From Planctomycetota bacterium (GTDB lineage: Bacteria > Planctomycetota > Planctomycetia > Planctomycetales > Planctomycetaceae): a stretch of DNA of 39,908 bases. The DNA lies in contig JAQBVJ010000064.1 of assembly GCA_027623235.1 (NCBI GenBank), forward strand, positions 1 through 39,908, in the 5' to 3' direction. Below the pieces are notes generated by a model. It was not told the DNA's origin. It ran no database searches and saw only the letters and a list, made by a program, of their open reading frames with translations. Made by a program: the position numbers and the translations under genes. This document shows, in pieces, positions 25,944 to 35,293 of the stretch. Position 1 is the stretch's first letter. Each line of letters opens with the position of its first letter.

Positions 25944-26073
25944 TCCGGCCGGCAATCGGACGAGCTCAAAGTGGCAAATTTTGCCATAGCTGAGCCAGTC
26001 CCCCCGAAATACCGTGGCTGCACCTGCATGAGAGATGTCTCGTGCGTTACCGGTATTTCTGGAGAGAGCCTCA

Positions 26074-26562
26074 GTGTCCGTTGATTCTGCGTCATCCGAT
26101 TTTACGTCTGTCGATTCCGCGTCCGTCGATCTTGTAACCCCCTGGGCGGTCGAGCATGCGTGCATGCAGCACGACAGCCTCGTCGAAAAAACTCAAAAAC
26201 TGCGGGGCGACCTGAAACGCTCGCTCGCCGGACAGCCATCCCGCCGAACTCGGGAGCGGGTCGGCACGCTGCTCAACCAGCTGGTTGACGAGCTGCTTGA
26301 CCTGCTGCGTATCAAACGGGACTCCGGCTACTTCGGCGGGATGACCCTGGGTCTCGCACGGCTGCAGTCGGAAGTCGACCAGCTTGACCGGGACTGGGAG
26401 CACCTTGTGTCGAACATCACGTCGCTGGCCGAGCAGCTCAAACGAAATCAGACGAGCCGCTCGACGCCGTCGCGAGTCCAGAACTGTTTCCGAACGATCG
26501 ACGAACTGGATCTGCGCGAGTCACGGCTTGTTCAGGAGCTCTGGAGTTTCGAGATCGGCTAG
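26074..26562 (+). CDS. Small helical protein of unknown function
   Basis: A protein of about 162 aa with no recognised family. I prefer the GTG at 26074, which has GGAGAGAG 5 bp upstream. An ATG at 26035 in the same frame lies inside an 8-bp inverted repeat (26007-26014 / 26051-26058) and has no spaced ribosome-binding site. The N-terminal 25 residues are Ser/Asp/Val repeats (SVDSASSDF, SVDSASVDL). The rest is mostly amphipathic helix, with heptad-like leucines in LLNQLVDELLDLLRIKRD and VDQLDRDWEHLVSNITSLAEQ, suggesting a coiled-coil or helical bundle. It has no signal peptide or membrane segment. It lies between the giant-protein gene and the ArsR-type gene on the same strand. Role unknown. 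Confidence 0.72.
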   Translation: MSVDSASSDFTSVDSASVDLVTPWAVEHACMQHDSLVEKTQKLRGDLKRSLAGQPSRRTRERVGTLLNQLVDELLDLLRIKRDSGYFGGMTLGLARLQSEVDQLDRDWEHLVSNITSLAEQLKRNQTSRSTPSRVQNCFRTIDELDLRESRLVQELWSFEIG

Positions 26563-26651
26563 CCGATCCCGGTTATCAACGCGAACTGACTTTCCATTTA
26601 TGAAATCCGCCGAGGCGTACTGCTTCGGCTCCCAGAAACAGGACTAAAAAC

Positions 26652-26972
26652 ATGATTGCAACGGCCGAAACATTTTCAACAGAAGTCGAATCCAGGCTGC
26701 CTGTTCTGCGGGATGGAGCGGAAGTCGTCCGCATCGCTCAAGCCCTCGCCGATCCTCACCGCGTGACAATCGTCAGGCACCTGCTCAGCGACATCGAGCT
26801 GAACGTCACGGAAATCTGCAACCGGCTCGAACAAAGCCAGCCTGCGGTGAGCCATCACCTGAAGCGGCTTCGCGAGAGCCGGGTGCTCACGATGCGACGT
26901 GCCGGCAAGTGCAACTTCTACTCGCTGAGCGCAACCTGTTCGGACCTGGTTCGCAGTCTGATGCTGGTCTGA
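26652..26972 (+). CDS. ArsR-family winged-helix transcriptional regulator
   Basis: A 106-aa ArsR/SmtB-type repressor. Residues 25-95 form the winged helix: AQALADPHRVTIVRHLL (helices 1-2), NVTEICNRLEQSQPAVSHHLKRLRE (helix-turn-helix, recognition helix SQPAVSHHLKRL), and RRAGKCNFYSL (wing). The classical metal-sensing ELCVCD motif is replaced by ELNVTEIC. One Cys remains there and another in AGKC, so a different ligand or a redox signal is possible. No metal-resistance gene is next to it. Upstream is the helical-protein gene, 89 bp away. Its target cannot be assigned; autoregulation or control of neighbours is the usual arrangement. Confidence 0.9.
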   Translation: MIATAETFSTEVESRLPVLRDGAEVVRIAQALADPHRVTIVRHLLSDIELNVTEICNRLEQSQPAVSHHLKRLRESRVLTMRRAGKCNFYSLSATCSDLVRSLMLV

Positions 26973-27014
26973 TTTGCTGACAGTTTGACGCTGACTCCGG
27001 TGACCTCACCGACT

Positions 27015-27095
27015 CCCAAAGCGCAAGCCAGAGGGCCCCTTTGAACCGGCAACAGAATGCCGCTCCAATTGGGGCCCTCTCGCTTGCGCTTCGGG
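27015..27095. repeat. Inverted repeat between convergent ArsR and DUF1501 genes
   Basis: The arm at 27015-27039 (CCCAAAGCGCAAGCCAGAGG and 5 more) is matched by the reverse complement of 27071-27095 with only a few differences; both share AGCGCAAGC and GAGGGCCCC. The spacer is 31 bp. It sits exactly in the gap between two convergent genes, where it may act as a transcript-end structure, though no T-run follows. It resembles a dispersed repeat rather than a classical terminator. Confidence 0.8.
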
Positions 27096-27110
27096 CTGTG
27101 GCCCGCTCGA

Positions 27111-28490
27111 TTAGAAGAGCTCGTCGATGACGGCTCCGTGATCGATTGCCGCGATCGGGCGGCCTGCGTGGTCTTCAAAGTTGACCGTCGGGTCAACTCC
27201 CAGCACGCGGAAGATCGTGTGGTGGATGTCTCCCGGTCGCAGGGGGCGATCTTTGGGAACCTCGCCGAGCCGGTTCGTCGAGCCGACGATCTGGCCGCCC
27301 TTGATTCCTCCGCCACCCATCATCACGGACAGAGCGTTGCCCCAGTGATCGCGGCCGGGGGTTCCCTGACTCATCGGCGGGCCGCCGTTGCCACCGTCGT
27401 TCATCTTGGGAGTTCGACTGAACTCGCCCATCACCACGACCAGGACTTTCTCAGCGAGACCCCGCATTCCGAGGTCCTCAAACAGAGCACTGACCGCCAT
27501 GTCCACTTTCGGTAGATGACTCTCCATCGTGCCCTGGTGATTCCAGTGGCTGTCCCAGCCGCCGAAGTGGCACGTGACGAACGTCGTACCCGCCTCAACC
27601 AGCCGCCGCGCCAGCAGTGTGCTTTGCCCCCAGGTGTTTCTTCCGTAGCGGTCGCGAAGCCGGGGGTCTTCGGTCGAGATGTCGAACGCCGCGCGGGCAC
27701 GAGCTCCGGTAATCAGCTCGAACGCCTGCTCATCGAACCGGTCCATCGCGTTGACCATGCCGGTCTGATCCGCCTCGCGACGCAGCCGGTCGAACTGACT
27801 CTGTAGTCCGCGACGGTCCTCCAGCCGGCTGATCGTCATGCCGGTGGGTGGCGTGAGGTTTTGCACCTCGAATCGCGGCGAGTTCGGGTCTGACTCTGTC
27901 TGAAACGGATCGTTCTGCACCCCGAGGTAATTTCCGCCGAAGTAGCCCGGACGTATCCCGATGCTCATGGCATAAGGAATTGCCACGTTGGCCGGCATTC
28001 CCGGGTGACGAGGGCCGCTGAGTTTCGTGGCGATGCCGCCGAAGAAGGGGGACTTGCCGGCATTCATCGCGCCGCTGACCCCGCCCCGTCCGGTCAGCAT
28101 CCAGTGCCCGCCGGTGAAGTGGTCGCCAGTGTCGTGATGCACCGACCTCACGATGGAGAATCGATCGGCCAGCTTCGCCTGCCTGGGAAACATCTCCGTG
28201 ATGTCGAAGCCGGGAACATTGGTGTGAGTCGGCCGCCAGATGCCGGCGTAGTCGCCTGGCGCGTCCGGTTTCGGATCGTACGTGTCGTGATGGCTTGGGC
28301 CACCGTCCAGCCAGATCAGGATTACGGACGTGTCCTGACCATTCTGGCCTTTGGAACTCGCAGCGTCCTTCGCCTTAAGGATCGCGGGCAGGCTGAACGC
28401 GCCCATGCCGGCCATTCCGACCTGCAGAAAGCTTCGACGCGACTGACCGTCGCAGTATTTCGAGGTATTTCCAGCATCGATTCGGAACAT
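27111..28490 (-). CDS. Tat-exported DUF1501 protein
   Basis: A 459-aa DUF1501 protein. The ATG at 28490 (MFRIDAGNTSKYC) is chosen because it puts the Tat motif SRRSFLQVG at 17-25 near the N-terminus; a longer frame to 28649 runs into the divergent promoter region and the hspQ start. Landmarks are LIWLDGGPSHHDTYDPKP, SIVRSVHHDTGDH, LLARRLVEAGTTFVTCHFGGWDSHWNH, VVVMGEFSRTPKMNDGGNGG and GRDHWGNALSVMMGGGGIKGG. It is a sulfatase/phosphatase-superfamily fold acting outside the inner membrane. No DUF1549/1553 partner is adjacent, unlike the copy at 8209. It is divergent to the hspQ-like gene. Substrate unknown. Confidence 0.94.
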   Translation of the reverse strand: MFRIDAGNTSKYCDGQSRRSFLQVGMAGMGAFSLPAILKAKDAASSKGQNGQDTSVILIWLDGGPSHHDTYDPKPDAPGDYAGIWRPTHTNVPGFDITEMFPRQAKLADRFSIVRSVHHDTGDHFTGGHWMLTGRGGVSGAMNAGKSPFFGGIATKLSGPRHPGMPANVAIPYAMSIGIRPGYFGGNYLGVQNDPFQTESDPNSPRFEVQNLTPPTGMTISRLEDRRGLQSQFDRLRREADQTGMVNAMDRFDEQAFELITGARARAAFDISTEDPRLRDRYGRNTWGQSTLLARRLVEAGTTFVTCHFGGWDSHWNHQGTMESHLPKVDMAVSALFEDLGMRGLAEKVLVVVMGEFSRTPKMNDGGNGGPPMSQGTPGRDHWGNALSVMMGGGGIKGGQIVGSTNRLGEVPKDRPLRPGDIHHTIFRVLGVDPTVNFEDHAGRPIAAIDHGAVIDELF

Positions 28491-28631
28491 GGTCGTCACT
28501 CGGCGAAAATGGAACGCGGTGGGAAAGATGTGAAGTGGCCTTGAGGCTGCTTGAAGTATCGTCCACTTTAATCGTGACGATTGACTATGGAAACGACATT
28601 TCAAAGCCGCGTCCGATGTGAGGCATTCTGA

Positions 28632-28976
28632 ATGATCGCGATCAATCAACCTGGCCGGTCAGAGGACAGACCGGTCTTTGAACCCGGGCAACTTGTCCGT
28701 CATCGGCGATACGGATACCGCGGAGTCATCGTCGACCGCGACGAGGTGTGCCAGGCGGACGACGAGTGGTATTCTCGAAACCAGACGCAGCCGGATCGTG
28801 ATCAGCCCTGGTACCACGTCCTCGTCGATGGAACGACGAGTTGCACGTACGCGGCCTCGCAGAATCTTGTGGTTGATCCTGGCGGGCTGCCCATTGAGCA
28901 CCCGCTCGTCGCGTACTTTTTCAGTCAATTCGCCAATGGACGCTACGAAAGAAACGACGAGCCGTGGCCGGGTTAG
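28632..28976 (+). CDS. hspQ: HspQ / YccV-like hemimethylated-DNA-binding-domain protein
   Basis: A 114-aa protein covering the YccV/HspQ domain (about residues 16-85). The run FEPGQLVRHRRYGYRGVIVD, a conserved acidic CQADDEWY, then QPWYHVLVDG and TYAASQNLVVD match the family closely. In E. coli HspQ is a heat-shock protein that stimulates Lon and was first described as binding hemimethylated oriC DNA. GAGG at 28618-28621 precedes the ATG. It is cytoplasmic, with no signal peptide. It is convergent with the macroglobulin gene, with only 10 bp between stop codons and no terminator. Extra residues at the C-terminus (YFFSQFANGRYERNDEPWPG) are common in non-enterobacterial versions. Whether it serves Lon here is inference. 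Confidence 0.87.
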   Translation: MIAINQPGRSEDRPVFEPGQLVRHRRYGYRGVIVDRDEVCQADDEWYSRNQTQPDRDQPWYHVLVDGTTSCTYAASQNLVVDPGGLPIEHPLVAYFFSQFANGRYERNDEPWPG

Positions 28977-28986
28977 ACGCGACGTG

Positions 28987-31900
28987 CTACTTCACTTCCA
29001 GAAGAAAACTCTCTGAGTGGCTGTTGAATTCCGGGGCGTACATGCACTGAATCTGGGCCATGCCCGTCTGATAGCTACCTCGGTGCTGAATGCGGACCGA
29101 GTATTCAAAGACGTACGTGCCTTTCGGCAGGTAGTCGATGAAGAAGTGGCTGGCTGTGTCACGGGTCGACTCGTAGTAGTACAGACCGTCTTGGAATTTG
29201 TACCTGGACAGGACGTTGACCGGTTCGGTGCCGGAGCCTCGCTGGTCTTTCAGGTGGACGTACTCCATCGAGCGGTCCGTCTTGAGGGTAATTCGGACGA
29301 CCAGTTCGTCGCCGACTTCCAGGTCTCCCTTCGCCGGTTTGAGAACCGGACCCTTCTTCGTGTTCTCTTTAATCCAAAGGGACTTCGTCAGCTTCAGCGG
29401 CGTACCCTCGTAGGAAGTGACCTTGCTCATGTCTTCCAGGTACTGCCAGTGAAGGCTGCCCCAGGCAACTCCCTTGTCGACCTTCTTGAGTTTCACTTTG
29501 CCGAACTCCGGCTGGACTTCCGCCCGCACAAAGGTCTTTTCGTAGAAGCCGGTGCCGGCCTCGACGTTTTCCGGTTTGAGGGTTTCTCCACCGAGCGAGA
29601 TCTCCACGAGTTCCGTCGAGGCCAGCAGGTCCGAACCTCGAAGCAGGAGTGCGTAGACGGCGTCGGCGGTCGCCTTCGTCGTTTTCCAGTCCTGAGTCTG
29701 CTTCTGTTTCAGCAGCCAGACTTTGCACGACTCGACGGCATCCTGATCGTTCATCACTTCGTCAAATGCCTCGATCATCATCGCCTGCGTCTCGATCGGA
29801 GCCCGGTACCACCACCAGCTCTCTTCGGTGTCGCGCCAGAAGCGGCCGAGCTCTTCGTCCTCGACGGATCGCTCATTGATGGACGCCATGATCGCTCGCG
29901 CCGAGTCGCGTTCGGTGAGCCGGTTGAGGGCCACGGCCAGGTGAGCCTGCGACTGCCGGTTGGCCAGCTTCAGCCAGAATTTCTTCGCCTGGCCGACGAA
30001 GTAGTCGAACGCGACTTTGTGTTCCGCCGCGACGGGTTGGTCTTCCAGGAAAAACGTTCGGCCATAGAGATACAGCGCGATCGTCGTTGAAAGGTGATTG
30101 GCTTCTTTGTCCGTAATGCGGTCGTAAGTCTCCTTGATCCAGCCGTCGAGTCGTGTGAGCGACTTCACTGCCGGAGCCATGTCGAGCTCAACACCCAGGT
30201 GCCGCATCCGGCCGAAGCCGGTCGTGATGTAGAGCGTGATGTAGTCGTTCGACGGGCCGCCTGGGAACCACGGCCAGGAACCATCCTCGTACTGCATCTC
30301 GGCAAGTTTCCGCAGTGTCCGTTCCGTTTCCCCGTTCAGCCGATTGGCGTCGAACAGGATGCCGACGTTGCGTCTTGCCTGACTTTCATTGCTGGACTGT
30401 CGCAGCCAGGGAGTTTCCTCCAGCATGACCGACTTCAGGTCCTGGTTTTTCTCCAGCGGGCTGTCGAGCGTGTCGCCGGGCGTGTTTTTCCAGACGTCGA
30501 ACACGCGGCGGATTTCCGGATCGCTGTTGGCGATGTGCCGGGCGAGGGCATTCGCGTAGAGCCTGTTGAAAGTCTGCTCGCTGCACTGATGCGGGTATTC
30601 CATCAGGTACGGCAGAGACATCACCGCGTACCACGACGGGTTGGAAACCATCTGCACGGTGAGCGACTGATGCTTGAGCGTGTCCGACTTCGCGGAGTCG
30701 AGCAGTCGCTTGAAATTGAAATTCTTCGTTTGAGCCCCCCGAATCGGCAGCGGCAGAGACTCTGTCACGAGAATCCGTCGAGACAGCACGGGCAGATGCC
30801 CTTCCTCGCCATCCGACAGGCGGCCCGTCGAGCCGACCGCTTTGTAAGTCAGAAAGCCCATGTCGTCCGGCACGACGATCCGCCATGAGAACGACCGCGA
30901 CTCCTTCGAGGGGACTTCAAACGCAAGATCCGTTTCGAGATTCCCCAGCGCCGCATCCGCGACCTTGCCAGTCCTGGCATCGGCCAGACTCAGTCGCACC
31001 GAGCCGCTCTGCTGAGTCGCCGACTGATTCGTCACCTTGACGGTGAATTCCAGTTCGTCGCCTTCCCGGACAAAGCGTGGCGGGTTCGGCTGAATCATCA
31101 GTTCCTTGGCCGTGACCACAGTGTCCTGAATGAAGCCGCCGCGAAGGTCTTTGTCATGAGCAAAGCCCTGGAATTTCCATTCGGTCAGCGCTTCGGGCAT
31201 CTCGAATTCGAGTTTGACTTCGCCGTCTTTGTCGGAAATCAAATGCGGAAAGAAGAACGCCGTCTCGTTGAGATTCGTACGTCCTTTCACCTGGCTCAGG
31301 TCCGGGCCTCCCGCGGCGGACCCATCTCCGGGCTTCTTATCCGCGTAATCTCCGTCGCCGCTGTCTTTTCGCCGATTCCGTGAGGCGGTTTCACCCTTGG
31401 CCTCACCAAAGGCTGCCTTCTGAGCCTCCATCGGCGCGGCCGCTCCATTAGCGGCCATGGGCATAGCCAGACCTCTCTGGCCACGCAACATTCCACCCCG
31501 AGCATGTGCGTACCCGAAGGAACCCTGCTGGAAGCCGGGCACGCCCTGGTTCGGTTGATCGAAGAACTGGTAGCCCCACAGACTCGCGATGATTCCCTGA
31601 GGAAACATCCGGTACCGCATGTCCGATTGCCGGTAGTCTCGCGGCCAGTTGCCGTAGATGTACTGCAGGTACCGCTGCGAGTTTTCAAACTGCGGATAGA
31701 CGTTTGAGTAATCCTGGCGGAATACGCCGAAGTGCTGCTGCCACTGGTGAGGCAGGTAGGCATCCAGCGAGGCGTCGTACAGACCGGCGACCATTTCGGC
31801 GACGGCCTTCGTCGCGTCCGGGCCGGTGATGATCGCCGTCCAGGTTTCCTTCTGAGCCGGCTTCAGCTTCGAAACAAAGTGCTCCCACTTCACGGAGAGA

Positions 31901-34900
31901 TTCTTGTTCGACCATGGCACGTTGACCGTCTGTGTGGTCAGGTAGGCGCGATTCTCGCGGACCATCGTGACACGAACGGTAAATCCACCGCGCATCGCCT
32001 CGGTCACTTCCTGCTTGATTTGAATCTGTGTCACGTCTGGCTTCGTCCAGAAGCTCCTGATGACTTTTCGGCGATGTTCGATTTCGACGAACGCTCGCGC
32101 CTTGTCGTAGCCGGTTCCCCAGATCGCTGAGAACTCTTTGCCCGGCTCCAGAGTCATGGTCGGAGCGATGAATAAATGCGGAAGCTTGATCGCCAGCTTC
32201 GTGGCGTTCGTGTCGAGAACCTGCACGGGATGTTCGCCCGACACTGGCTTCCCGAATCGATCCTGCGTTTCGAGCTTCACGCGGAACGGACCGGCGGGAA
32301 GTTTGAACGAAAGTTGAGCGGTCCCGCTCGCGTCGGTTTCGAAGTTGGATTCTCCGACAACTTCGTCCGTGTCCCAGGACGTGACGTTGGTCGGGTCTGG
32401 CCTCGGTGCCTGGAGCTTTGCTCCGCGACCGAATCGCGGCATGAATCGTCCGTTGAGGGACGCTCGCTCGACTTTCTCCGGCTGTTTCAGCGAGTAGACC
32501 TTGACCGTCCCTTTCGCCGACTGCGGCTCGCCATCCAGAGTCGTCGTGCTGATCGTGATGCCAACCGGCTTGTCTGTCGTCTGCCAGCTTTCCGCACTGA
32601 TCGACGCCTGAAGCGCGGTGTAGCCGAGCCGGACGACCTGGCTGTCCGAGCGGGTTTCGCCATTCGTGTCCGTGACGTCGGCATAGACGGAGAAGTGGAA
32701 TGTCGGCTCGTGCTTTTCCGGAATCGTGACGTCGGGCTTCGCGTTAAACGAGATGCGGAACGTGCCGTCGACGGACGTCTCGCTCGTGCCGTGAGCAATC
32801 TCCTGGCTGGTGTTCGGCTGCGGATACCACCAGTACCGGTAGCTGTACCAGTTGGGGTAACGGACTTCTCGAACGACTCGCCACTTCACCTTCGCCGCGT
32901 CGATCGCCGCTCCGGTGTAGGCGTTTGCGTTGCCGACGAGGCTGACGTCTCCGTTGAGTCGGCCGCCCTCTTTCGGCGCGTCCAGCGTGACCTTGAATTT
33001 CGGCCGCTTGTATTCTTCAACAGTGACCTGCGAGTACCCCTGCGGGTTCCCATCAACGCGGAGCGACATGCGCCCCATCAGTCGATCGCGAGGCGCGGTG
33101 AAGCTGCCATTGAAGCTGCCATAGCCATTCGACTTGTGGTTCTGCCTCTCAATTACCTTCCCGTTCGGGTCCTGGAAAATGACCGTCACGTTCGTTTCTG
33201 GCAGCACTTTGTAGCTGTCGGACTCGGCGTCGACGTTGATGCACAGGCCTTTGTAGTGAATCGTCTGACCGGGGCGGTACAGGCTGCGATCGGTAAAGAA
33301 CATCGTCCGCGTATACGGCTTCGCCTTCTGGTCCTGCTGATAGGTGTAGTAGTAATTGCCAGTGGCGAGTGCCTGATTTTTGTGGCGTGCGTGCAGCACC
33401 AGTTGCTTACGATCGACGCCGCGAATGGTGAAGAATCCGTTCTCGTCAGTCGTTGTCGAACCAGCGGCCTCCCAGTTCGTTCGCTCAGCCCGCCACGCCT
33501 GGACGTTGGCTTCGACGATCGGTTCGCCGGATTCGTTGTCGAGGACGAAGCCTTCGATTTCTCCCTGCCCGTTCCGGTTACGAATGACGAGTCCCAGATT
33601 GCTCACCCAGAAATCCGCGAAGTGAACACGGTTGTCGTTTTCCTGGAAGTTTTCCTGATGGCTGGAGAGCAGGAAATACGAGCCGGGCTCAAGGTCGTCG
33701 CGGGCCGGAACTTCCTTTTGAGCTTCCTGGTAATCCTCAGTCGCGGGCAGATCGACGGACCACGCCACGGCGGGCTTCTGCTCGATGAGCGCCTTGCGAT
33801 CGTTCTGGTCGAGGTAGTCGGGGCGACGGTTGCCCCGGGACGTCAACTGTTTATCCCAGTCGTACTTGACGACTCGAAAATAGACCTTCGTAAGGTTCTT
33901 GTAGCGGACATCGATCGTCGGCAGCGGATTGTTCCAGACCCGCTCGGTCGTGATCTGAACGCTGGGTGATTCGATTTCCTCGATCAGGTTGTGACAGCGG
34001 CGGCCACCGACACTTTCCGGAAACCGGTTCTTGCCCTGCAGCGCGATCTTGCGCGCCTCGACCAGCTCGCCTTCTCCCTGCACGACCGTCGCGAGGTGGT
34101 GCAGAGCTCGCGAGGAAATCTCGTGGTCCGCATGGGCTTCCCCAAACCGCTTGAGTGCCGCTTTGTAGCGAGCACTTTTTTCTTCGCCGAATGCGTAATC
34201 ATTGCCAAAGTTCAGCCGCAGCAGATCGACGTCGAGCCACGCCGACCGGTCATCGTCGTCGGCATGAAACTTGAGCAGGTCCTGGTAAAGCTGAATGGCC
34301 TTCAGCTTTGGCGAGTCCTCGTCAGTCGACTCCGGCTTCCACGTGAGAAACTGCGCGGCATCAGAAAACACCGGGCTGTCGGCGGAAAGGTCGAACGCGT
34401 CCTGAGCTTTCGCGGCCGCCTGTTCGCCCGAGTTGTAAAATGCCAGCGCCTCGTGCGCGAGAAAGTCGTACATCGTCGGCCGGTAACTGTCCGGCACGTT
34501 GCCTTTGACGAGGAGTGCTTCGAAGTCGCCAACCGGCGTCTTCTTCAGCGTGTCCGACGCGCCGAGTGCCGCGACCAGTTTCGTGTCGATCTCCGCAAAG
34601 AGCCGGGACAGATCCCACGTCTGAAAATCTTTGCCCGGTGGCGTCGATGTCTGAGTCCGCTGCAGGAAGCGGTATCGATTCGCCTGGAAGTACTGCCAGT
34701 ACCAGTGAGCAAGAATCGCATTCATCGCCGGCTTCGCCTCAGCCGGTGCTTTTTCGATTTCCGCTTCGAGGCGAACGATCTTCTCTTCCGGCTTGTTGCC
34801 TTGAATGGTCCCCTCCAGAGCGATCTTCCGGCCGATCCCGTTGACCGCCTCGGCCCAGCGTTTCTCCTTCAATGCCGTCGCGATGATCGGCTCAATCTTT

Positions 34901-35052
34901 TCGATGGCGGTTTTAGGAAGCCCCTTGCGAACCGCATCGTCAACCTCTTTCCACTGAGGCGTCCGATCCGCGTTTTGAGCCACAGTCACAAGGACGGCCG
35001 CGCCAGAGAATGCAGCCACCGAGAGCAGGAGAATCGCGAGTCGAGATTTCAT
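28987..35052 (-). CDS. Alpha-2-macroglobulin-like protein, large bacterial form
   Basis: A 2021-aa exported protein; residues 1-26 are a signal peptide (ending VLVTVAQ). Residues about 30-400 are helical, TPR-like. The MG2 signature TDRSLYRPGQTIHYKG lies near 585-602. A flexible Ala/Gly/Met/Arg-rich stretch at about 1177-1254 occupies the bait-region position. The A2M core follows (FEMPEALTEWKFQGFAHDKD). C1490-S-E-Q1493 in the YPHQCSEQTFNRLY context matches the CxEQ thioester motif. Helices of the thioester domain follow, then a receptor-binding-like C-terminal domain (YFKDQ-like VHLKDQRGSGTEP, LPKGTYVFEYSVR). By family knowledge such proteins entrap proteases that cleave the bait. No pbpC (PBP1c), the common enterobacterial partner, is nearby. 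A DUF1501 gene lies 241 bp upstream on the same strand. There is no lipobox, so anchoring is unclear. Confidence 0.92.
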   Translation of the reverse strand: MKSRLAILLLSVAAFSGAAVLVTVAQNADRTPQWKEVDDAVRKGLPKTAIEKIEPIIATALKEKRWAEAVNGIGRKIALEGTIQGNKPEEKIVRLEAEIEKAPAEAKPAMNAILAHWYWQYFQANRYRFLQRTQTSTPPGKDFQTWDLSRLFAEIDTKLVAALGASDTLKKTPVGDFEALLVKGNVPDSYRPTMYDFLAHEALAFYNSGEQAAAKAQDAFDLSADSPVFSDAAQFLTWKPESTDEDSPKLKAIQLYQDLLKFHADDDDRSAWLDVDLLRLNFGNDYAFGEEKSARYKAALKRFGEAHADHEISSRALHHLATVVQGEGELVEARKIALQGKNRFPESVGGRRCHNLIEEIESPSVQITTERVWNNPLPTIDVRYKNLTKVYFRVVKYDWDKQLTSRGNRRPDYLDQNDRKALIEQKPAVAWSVDLPATEDYQEAQKEVPARDDLEPGSYFLLSSHQENFQENDNRVHFADFWVSNLGLVIRNRNGQGEIEGFVLDNESGEPIVEANVQAWRAERTNWEAAGSTTTDENGFFTIRGVDRKQLVLHARHKNQALATGNYYYTYQQDQKAKPYTRTMFFTDRSLYRPGQTIHYKGLCINVDAESDSYKVLPETNVTVIFQDPNGKVIERQNHKSNGYGSFNGSFTAPRDRLMGRMSLRVDGNPQGYSQVTVEEYKRPKFKVTLDAPKEGGRLNGDVSLVGNANAYTGAAIDAAKVKWRVVREVRYPNWYSYRYWWYPQPNTSQEIAHGTSETSVDGTFRISFNAKPDVTIPEKHEPTFHFSVYADVTDTNGETRSDSQVVRLGYTALQASISAESWQTTDKPVGITISTTTLDGEPQSAKGTVKVYSLKQPEKVERASLNGRFMPRFGRGAKLQAPRPDPTNVTSWDTDEVVGESNFETDASGTAQLSFKLPAGPFRVKLETQDRFGKPVSGEHPVQVLDTNATKLAIKLPHLFIAPTMTLEPGKEFSAIWGTGYDKARAFVEIEHRRKVIRSFWTKPDVTQIQIKQEVTEAMRGGFTVRVTMVRENRAYLTTQTVNVPWSNKNLSVKWEHFVSKLKPAQKETWTAIITGPDATKAVAEMVAGLYDASLDAYLPHQWQQHFGVFRQDYSNVYPQFENSQRYLQYIYGNWPRDYRQSDMRYRMFPQGIIASLWGYQFFDQPNQGVPGFQQGSFGYAHARGGMLRGQRGLAMPMAANGAAAPMEAQKAAFGEAKGETASRNRRKDSGDGDYADKKPGDGSAAGGPDLSQVKGRTNLNETAFFFPHLISDKDGEVKLEFEMPEALTEWKFQGFAHDKDLRGGFIQDTVVTAKELMIQPNPPRFVREGDELEFTVKVTNQSATQQSGSVRLSLADARTGKVADAALGNLETDLAFEVPSKESRSFSWRIVVPDDMGFLTYKAVGSTGRLSDGEEGHLPVLSRRILVTESLPLPIRGAQTKNFNFKRLLDSAKSDTLKHQSLTVQMVSNPSWYAVMSLPYLMEYPHQCSEQTFNRLYANALARHIANSDPEIRRVFDVWKNTPGDTLDSPLEKNQDLKSVMLEETPWLRQSSNESQARRNVGILFDANRLNGETERTLRKLAEMQYEDGSWPWFPGGPSNDYITLYITTGFGRMRHLGVELDMAPAVKSLTRLDGWIKETYDRITDKEANHLSTTIALYLYGRTFFLEDQPVAAEHKVAFDYFVGQAKKFWLKLANRQSQAHLAVALNRLTERDSARAIMASINERSVEDEELGRFWRDTEESWWWYRAPIETQAMMIEAFDEVMNDQDAVESCKVWLLKQKQTQDWKTTKATADAVYALLLRGSDLLASTELVEISLGGETLKPENVEAGTGFYEKTFVRAEVQPEFGKVKLKKVDKGVAWGSLHWQYLEDMSKVTSYEGTPLKLTKSLWIKENTKKGPVLKPAKGDLEVGDELVVRITLKTDRSMEYVHLKDQRGSGTEPVNVLSRYKFQDGLYYYESTRDTASHFFIDYLPKGTYVFEYSVRIQHRGSYQTGMAQIQCMYAPEFNSHSESFLLEVK

Positions 35053-35293
35053 AATGACTTACCGGAATTCAGGAACAGTCGTTTCGGAGTGAACTTCAGA
35101 GGGACGAATCCTACCAGGTAATTCAAAAAATGCGTTCTCAGGCCTGGAGAGCCGGGATCTCGGTTCGGCGCAGCCAGAGCGGAAGGCGGCAGGATTCCTT
35201 GTCTTTGACGCTCCACCGCTGACATCGTTAGAGCGAAAAATGCAAATCCGGCAAAAAAAGGTCGGCCCTCAATCCAGCCCGAAACGCCAGCGA

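Noticed and set aside
26007..26058. 8-bp inverted repeat AAATACCG/CGGTATTT as an operator or terminator
   Set aside because: Short arms with a 36-bp spacer can occur by chance and there is no T-run. It was kept only as an argument against the ATG at 26035.
32176..33969. 597-codon plus-strand open frame antisense to the macroglobulin gene
   Set aside because: The opposite strand shows clear A2M motifs throughout. The antisense translation has no family character.
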